Below, in pieces: positions 58,230 through 64,000 of a stretch of 64,000 bases of DNA. The notes below the pieces were generated by a model. That model saw only the letters and a program-made list of their open reading frames with translations, was not told the origin of the DNA and made no database searches. Made by a program: the position numbers and the translations under genes. Position 1 is the stretch's first letter; each line of letters starts with the position of its first letter. Source of the DNA: Rhizobium sp. Root708 (GTDB lineage: Bacteria; Pseudomonadota; Alphaproteobacteria; Rhizobiales; Rhizobiaceae); the NCBI RefSeq assembly GCF_001429725.1, contig NZ_LMHV01000001.1, forward strand, positions 124,001-188,000. The letters run 5' to 3'.

Positions 58230-58871
58230 TCAGGCCTTACGCCATCCAAGCAGGCCGGGCGTCGCATGCCAGAGCGCCTGCGCGGCAAAGCCCATGAAGA
58301 GCACGCCGGAGCAGCGCACGATCAGCCGTTCGTGCGCACGGTAGAACCGCCGTACCGTTCCCGCGCCGATGATGGTGATCAGGATCATGTCGGCGACGAT
58401 GAAGCCAAGGAACGAAACCGCCAGCAGGATGGGCAGTGTATGAAACTGCAGCGCGCTCGCCGAGCCCGCGACGAGGGCGGTAAACGTCGCCAGGGCCACC
58501 GGGTATCCCTTGGGATTGGTGACGCCGAAGATCAGGCCGCGACGGAACGGTCGCTCCACCACCATCAACGCCTGTCCCTCGCCCTTCGGCTTTGCCCGCA
58601 CCGCATTCCAGCCGATCCAGGCAAGATAAAAACCACAGAGCAGACCAAGCGCGTCGAATACGAAGGTCCCGATCGTCTTTGCCCCAATGATCGCGATCAG
58701 CGCCAGCGATGCCCACAGCAGATCGCCGACCAGATGGCCGCTGACGAACATTGCCCCGGCACGGCGGCCCTGCCCGGCGCCGATGCCGAGCAAAGCAAGG
58801 AAGGCAGGCCCGGGAATGAGCACATAGAGAAGGGCTGCCAGAAAGGCGCCCGCGAGCAAGGATTGGGTCAT
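58230..58871 (-). CDS. LysE-family translocator
   Basis: A 213-aa membrane protein with six helices: about residues 5-25, 40-64, 70-88, 115-140, 150-172 and 190-208. The signature IPGPAFLALLGIGAGQGRRAG starts the family domain, and NPKGYPVALATF is the helix-4 motif. The substrate is unknown. This is one of three LysE-type exporters in the window; they are not adjacent to each other and share only moderate similarity. Confidence 0.86.
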   Translation of the reverse strand: MTQSLLAGAFLAALLYVLIPGPAFLALLGIGAGQGRRAGAMFVSGHLVGDLLWASLALIAIIGAKTIGTFVFDALGLLCGFYLAWIGWNAVRAKPKGEGQALMVVERPFRRGLIFGVTNPKGYPVALATFTALVAGSASALQFHTLPILLAVSFLGFIVADMILITIIGAGTVRRFYRAHERLIVRCSGVLFMGFAAQALWHATPGLLGWRKA

Positions 58872-59037
58872 CGAGAAACTCCGGAAAGGTCAGCCGCAGC
58901 TTATGCGCCAATCGAAAGGCGTCAAGCTGTCATGACGATCCATCAGATTTTTGAATTGCCGGATCACGCGGCTTCCGACAGAAGGAAAGCCGCAGCCATC
59001 GTGCTGAACGCGCACGCCACCAGAACCGAGTATCCCT

Positions 59038-60258
59038 ATGCCCCCATTCCGGATGAGCGAGCGGCGAACGAGCATGCTCGGCGCGCTCCTCGCAACCATC
59101 GGCCCGATCTCGATGTCGATCTACACGCCAGCAATGCCGGAACTCGTCCATGCGTTCCAGACGTCCGACTCTGCGATCAAGATGACGCTGTCAGTCTATT
59201 TCGCCGGCTTCTCGGTGGCACAACTGCTTGCCGGCCCGCTCTCGGATGCCTTCGGCCGTCGCGCGGCGACGCTGCTGTTCATCGGCATCTATGTGATCGG
59301 CAGCCTGCTTGCCGCCTTTGCGCCCGGCATCGAGTGGCTGCTTGCCGGTCGCCTGATCCAGGGCGTCGGCGCCTCTGTCGGGATAACGGTGGCGCGCGCC
59401 ATCGTCCGCGACCAGTTCACCGGGACGGAAGCCTCACGCATCATGAACTTGATCGGCATCATGATCGCTATCGGGCCGGCCGTAGCGCCGACGATCGGCG
59501 GGCTGGCGCTGGCGGCCTTTGGCTGGCAGTCGGTCTTCTTCCTGCTGATCGGCTTCGGACTGCTGATCTGTTTCGGGGTGATCGTCTTCATGCGCGAAAC
59601 AAGCACGCCGGATCCGCGACGCGCACTTCCGGTTCCGCTGTTTCGCGCCTATCTGGAGCTTGCCCGCGAAAGCCGCTTCGTCTCCGCCTCGCTTGTCCTC
59701 GGCGGCTCGATCGGCGCGCTTTACGCGCAGGCGACGCTGCTACCCTTCATTCTCATCAAGGTCGTCGGCCTGTCACCGACCGCCTTCGGCCTGGGCATGC
59801 TGATGCAGTCGGGGTCCTATTTCCTGGGCTCCGTCTGCCTTCGCTACGCGGCACCCCGCTTGGGTGACGACGGTTCCGTGCGCGTCGGGCTTGGCCTGCT
59901 TGGGCTCGCCGGCATCATGATCGCGCTGTCAGTCCACTTCGTCACGCCGTCCTATCTCTCGATCATGGGGCCGATCGCATTCCTGGCCTTCGGATTGGCG
60001 TTCCTGACGCCGCATGTGACGACATCGGGCCTCTACCCCTTCCCGCATATCGCCGGCTCGGCATCCGCGATGATGGGCTTTATTCAGATGGGTGGCGGCT
60101 TTGCAGGCGGCGTCGCGGGTTCGCTCATCGGTACGCCGCTGCTCGCCTTCGGAACCGTGGTCCCGATCATGGCGCTGATTTCGATCATGAGCTACGTCTG
60201 GTTCGTGCGTGCCTCGCAACGCGCAGCAAAGCTCCCTCACGCCACGACGGATAAATGA
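59038..60258 (+). CDS. Bcr/CflA-family MFS drug-efflux transporter
   Basis: A 406-aa protein with twelve predicted helices. IYTPAMPELVHAF in the first loop and QLLAGPLSDAFGRRAATL (motif A) are characteristic of the Bcr/CflA group, as is GVGASVGITVARAIVRDQF (motif C region). It probably exports drugs or cellular metabolites by proton antiport; the substrate is unknown. Met6 (59053) is an alternative start. It ends against the argG terminator. Confidence 0.88.
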   Translation: MPPFRMSERRTSMLGALLATIGPISMSIYTPAMPELVHAFQTSDSAIKMTLSVYFAGFSVAQLLAGPLSDAFGRRAATLLFIGIYVIGSLLAAFAPGIEWLLAGRLIQGVGASVGITVARAIVRDQFTGTEASRIMNLIGIMIAIGPAVAPTIGGLALAAFGWQSVFFLLIGFGLLICFGVIVFMRETSTPDPRRALPVPLFRAYLELARESRFVSASLVLGGSIGALYAQATLLPFILIKVVGLSPTAFGLGMLMQSGSYFLGSVCLRYAAPRLGDDGSVRVGLGLLGLAGIMIALSVHFVTPSYLSIMGPIAFLAFGLAFLTPHVTTSGLYPFPHIAGSASAMMGFIQMGGGFAGGVAGSLIGTPLLAFGTVVPIMALISIMSYVWFVRASQRAAKLPHATTDK

Positions 60259-60282
60259 AAAGGCCCGCACGAGGCGGGCCTT
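60256..60282 (-). terminator. Intrinsic terminator of argG
   Basis: AAGGCCCGC-ACGAG-GCGGGCCTT is a perfect 9-bp stem, followed on the minus strand by TTTTCATTT. It overlaps the 3' end of the convergent Bcr/CflA gene. Confidence 0.85.
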
Positions 60283-60306
60283 CGATATCCAGCAGACTGC
60301 TCTCGA

Positions 60307-61530
<1,224 letters not shown>

Positions 61531-61707
61531 GATGATGAGGTCCGTTGCAAAGGGGCAGCGGTAAACCCGCCGAGCCCGGTCTGGCGGGCACTTTTAGCGA
61601 GATCGGCGCAGGACGCAAGGGCAAGGGCTGCCATCGGCGGCTCGGATAGTATTTGACAGGGCGAAAGCGCAACCCATATCTGCCAGCGTCCTGACAATGC
61701 TGAGGAG

Positions 61708-62571
61708 ATGCCGGCCATGACAAGAATCCAAGACATCATCAAGAAATCCAATGTCGCCGTCATCACCGGCGGCGCTTCCGGCATCGGGCTTGCGGCGGCA
61801 AAACATTTCGCGCGCGCCGGCATGAGCGTCGCTATCGCCGATCTCGGCGGCGACCGGCTGGCAGCTGCGGCGGACGAACTGAAGGCGATCTCGGGAGAGG
61901 AACATGTGCTCGCCGTCGAAACCGACGTCGCGCAAAAGGATTCGCTGGAAGCGCTTGAACGGACCGTGATCCAGCGCTTGGGCCGCGTACATGTTCTGAT
62001 GAACAATGCCGGCATCGGCCCCGAGACCTCGATCTTCAGCGCGCAAGCCAACTGGGACAGCCTCCTCGGCGTCAACCTGCTCGGCGTCATCAACGGCGTC
62101 AGGACCTTCGGCCAGCATATGCTGTCGCACGGCGAACCGGGTCTGATCATCAACACAGGGTCCAAGCAGGGCATCACCACGCCGCCCGGCAATCCGGCCT
62201 ACAACGTCTCGAAAGCCGGCGTGAAGGTGTTCACCGAAGCGCTCGAGCACGAGTTGCGCAACACCGAGGGCTCGAAGATCTCCGCCCACCTGCTGATCCC
62301 TGGCTTCGTCTTCACCGGCCTCACCAAGGGCGATCGCGCCGAAAAGCCGGCGGCCGCATGGACGTCGGAACAGACCGTCGATTTCATGATCGAAAGCCTG
62401 GAGCGCGGCGATTTCTACATCCTTTGCCCCGATAACGACGTCGCTCGCGACCTGGACGAACGCCGCATGGCCTGGGCAATGGGCGACATCATCGAAAACC
62501 GCCCGCCGTTGTCGCGTTGGCACAAGGACTATTCCGACAAGTTCAAAACCTATCTCGAACAGAAGGAATAG
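61708..62571 (+). CDS. SDR-family oxidoreductase
   Basis: A 287-aa classical short-chain dehydrogenase with a C-terminal extension of about 40 residues. It has TGGASGIGLAAAKHF (cofactor loop), NNAGIG, the active-site Ser in INTGSKQGI and Tyr/Lys in YNVSKAG. The Asp after beta-2 (IADLGGD) favours NAD over NADP. The substrate is unknown. MPAMTRIQ may start at either of its first two Met codons. Confidence 0.88.
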   Translation: MPAMTRIQDIIKKSNVAVITGGASGIGLAAAKHFARAGMSVAIADLGGDRLAAAADELKAISGEEHVLAVETDVAQKDSLEALERTVIQRLGRVHVLMNNAGIGPETSIFSAQANWDSLLGVNLLGVINGVRTFGQHMLSHGEPGLIINTGSKQGITTPPGNPAYNVSKAGVKVFTEALEHELRNTEGSKISAHLLIPGFVFTGLTKGDRAEKPAAAWTSEQTVDFMIESLERGDFYILCPDNDVARDLDERRMAWAMGDIIENRPPLSRWHKDYSDKFKTYLEQKE

Positions 62572-62600
62572 GTTCTATTAGAAGGTTTGATTAGACATTC

Positions 62601-62642
62601 TCTGGAAGCCGGATAAAAGCAACCACGTTTCCGGCTTTCAGA
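62601..62642. repeat. Inverted repeat just before the LysE gene
   Basis: TCTGGAAGCCGGA and TCCGGCTTTCAGA are complementary at 12 of 13 positions around a 16-nt loop. It ends 7 bp before the LysE-gene ATG. It could be the SDR terminator (no T run), an operator, or a structure hiding the ribosome site. Confidence 0.5.
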
Positions 62643-62649
62643 GTAGACC

Positions 62650-63291
62650 ATGGATTTCCTGCCCGACTTCACCACGCTTCTCGCCTTCGCTGCCGCGACC
62701 CTTCTGCTTGCAGCGACACCCGGTCCAGACATGACGCTTTCCATCAGCCGCGCACTGGCGCAGGGCAAGAAGGCGGCGTTGTTTGTGGTTCTCGGCACGA
62801 GCCTCGGCATCGTCGTTCATACCATGCTGGTTGCCTTCGGCGTTTCGGCACTGATCACCGCATCCCCGACAGCATTCCTGATCCTGAAGACCGGCGGCGC
62901 GGCCTATCTGCTGTGGCTTGCCGTCCAGGCGGTTCGCTACGGCTCAAAGTTTTCGGTCAACAAGGTGGAAGCCTCGAAGGGCACGCCGCTTGCCAATATC
63001 TCCTCGGGCTTCTGGGTCAACCTCCTGAACCCGAAGGTCATCATCTTCTTCATGACCTTCCTGCCGCAGTTCGTCAGCGCCGGCGATCCCGCCGTGACGC
63101 AGAAGCTGCTTTTCCTCGGCTTCTGCTTCATCGTGATCGGAATTCCCGTCAACGCGGCCGTCGTCTTTGCGGCCGACGGACTGTCGAGCTGGCTACAGAC
63201 CAACAAGAGGATCTTGCGCGGCATGGACTTCACCTTCGCCGGCGTCTTCTCCGTCTTCGCGGCAAAAATCCTGCTGACACAGGCGCGCTAG
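62650..63291 (+). CDS. LysE/RhtB-family exporter
   Basis: A 213-aa membrane protein with six predicted helices. The RhtB/LysE signature ATPGPDMTLSISRALAQGKKAA lies at residues about 20-41, and NPKVIIFFMTFLPQFV is the helix-4 motif. Such proteins export amino acids such as homoserine or threonine; the substrate here is not known. The ribosome site is weak, and a 12/13-bp inverted repeat ends 7 bp before the ATG. Confidence 0.87.
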   Translation: MDFLPDFTTLLAFAAATLLLAATPGPDMTLSISRALAQGKKAALFVVLGTSLGIVVHTMLVAFGVSALITASPTAFLILKTGGAAYLLWLAVQAVRYGSKFSVNKVEASKGTPLANISSGFWVNLLNPKVIIFFMTFLPQFVSAGDPAVTQKLLFLGFCFIVIGIPVNAAVVFAADGLSSWLQTNKRILRGMDFTFAGVFSVFAAKILLTQAR

Positions 63292-63302
63292 AGTAAGCAA
63301 AG

Positions 63303-63324
63303 CCGGGAAGCGCTGGCCTCCCGG
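63303..63324. terminator. Weak hairpin between the convergent LysE and ABC genes
   Basis: CCGGGA and TCCCGG pair across a 10-nt loop. The best T run is GCTTTGC on the minus strand, so any terminator activity would serve the ABC ATPase gene. Confidence 0.3.
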
Positions 63325-63338
63325 AACATTATCTACCT

Positions 63339-64000
63339 TTAGCCGATCAGCAGCGCGTCGTCGTCGAGCGTCTGGCCGCGCATCTTGCGGAACATGTCGA
63401 TCAGGTCCTCGACCTGCAGGTCCTTGCGGTTGTCTCCGCTGACGTCGAGCACGATCTCGCCGCCATGCAGCATAATCGTGCGGTGGCCATAGTCCAACGC
63501 CTGACGCATGGAGTGCGTGACCATCAGCGTCGTCAGCTTGCGCTCCGAGACGATCTTCTGCGTAAGTCCCATGACGAATTCAGCCATGCCGGGATCGAGC
63601 GCCGCGGTATGCTCGTCGAGCAGCAGCACTTCGGAGCCGGCAAGCGTCGCCATGACAAGCGACACCGCCTGCCTCTGACCGCCTGAAAGCAAGTCCATCC
63701 GATCCCGCATCCGGTTCTCGAGGCCGAGATTGAGTTCGGCAATCCGCTCGCGGAAATGCTCGCGCCGCTTCGGGCCGAGCGCGGATGTAAGCCCGCGAGT
63801 TTCACCGCGACGCGCCGCAAGCGCAAGGTTCTCCTCGATCGACAACGCGCCGCAGCTTCCCGTCAACGGATCCTGGAAAACGCGCGCGACGAGGCCGGCG
63901 CGAGCAGCCGTCGACTTTCGCGTGACATCGGCGTGGCCGATCAGGACCTGGCCTTCGCTGGCAAGCACATCGCCGGCGAGCACGCCGAGCAGCGTCGATT
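63339..64000 (-). CDS. ABC transporter ATP-binding protein, N-terminus off the window
   Basis: An ABC ATPase fragment of 220 codons whose 5' end lies beyond the right edge. The residues nearest the edge read STLLGVLAGD, the tail of Walker A. The Q-loop is ARVFQDP, signature LSGGQRQAVSLVMATL, Walker B VLLLDEHTAALDP, and switch MVTHSMRQALDYG. LSGGQRQ...LMATL with DEHTAALDP matches the group of putative tryptophan/tyrosine or hydrophobic amino-acid importers (COG1101 type). The permease and binding-protein genes should be upstream, outside the window. Confidence 0.88.
   Translation of the reverse strand, partial: STLLGVLAGDVLASEGQVLIGHADVTRKSTAARAGLVARVFQDPLTGSCGALSIEENLALAARRGETRGLTSALGPKRREHFRERIAELNLGLENRMRDRMDLLSGGQRQAVSLVMATLAGSEVLLLDEHTAALDPGMAEFVMGLTQKIVSERKLTTLMVTHSMRQALDYGHRTIMLHGGEIVLDVSGDNRKDLQVEDLIDMFRKMRGQTLDDDALLIG

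Overview
The window is a high-GC chromosomal segment of an alphaproteobacterium of the Rhizobiaceae (Rhizobium/Agrobacterium/Sinorhizobium type). This rests on the gene order atpHAGDC-priA-xerC, mdh-sucCDAB-...-lpdA and sdhCDAB, an Omp19-type lipoprotein, hemCD-mic60-hemY, and intergenic CtrA-type (TTAA-N7-TTAA) and Pho-box-type sites. Most of it is conserved core genome. No rRNA, tRNA, insertion sequence, prophage or CRISPR array was seen.

Layout. 1-2.6 kb: the start of an NAD-dependent formate dehydrogenase operon (fdsG, fdsB, running off the left edge), with a LysR regulator upstream and a recognisable activator-type promoter. 2.7-3.9 kb: an ArsR regulator and an SDR oxidoreductase. 4.1-9.1 kb: F1-ATPase operon atpHAGDC. 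9.3-15.3 kb: DUF4345-like membrane protein, priA, an AAA ATPase, a PlsC-like acyltransferase, xerC. 15.4-17.1 kb: a TraB/GumN protein and a ParD/ParE-type toxin-antitoxin pair with a 17-bp palindromic operator. 17.1-28.2 kb: TCA block mdh-sucC-sucD-sucA-sucB, then a secreted protein, SDR, LysE exporter and lpdA, cut into segments by hairpins and terminators. 28.3-34.7 kb: zapE, the Omp19-like lipoprotein, and sdhCDAB with a GT25 glycosyltransferase gene lodged between sdhA and sdhB.

34.9-47.7 kb: a secreted protein, a protein-lysine methyltransferase-like gene, EVE and YCII proteins, gpsA-tsaD diverging from hemC-hemD-mic60-hemY, TerB, a glutamine amidotransferase, an MFS exporter, yggT, ppa and a GNAT. 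47.9-55.4 kb: typA, then phoD and a three-gene ABC importer. The importer looks like an Fe(III)/FbpABC system by family, but both it and phoD are preceded by near-identical Pho-box-like elements. 55.5-64 kb: M3 oligopeptidase, a conserved unknown gene with a CtrA-type promoter, LysE exporters, a Bcr/CflA exporter, argG, an SDR, and a truncated ABC ATPase gene.

Functionally the window joins formate oxidation, the TCA cycle (Mdh, Suc, Lpd, Sdh), ATP synthase, and haem synthesis with its membrane-shaping partner Mic60. The observations most worth following are the Pho-controlled transporter/PhoD pair with an unusual hairpin at the transporter start codon, three intergenic CtrA-type sites (one beside DnaA-box-like sequences), the glycosyltransferase inside the sdh operon, and the palindrome in the mdh promoter.
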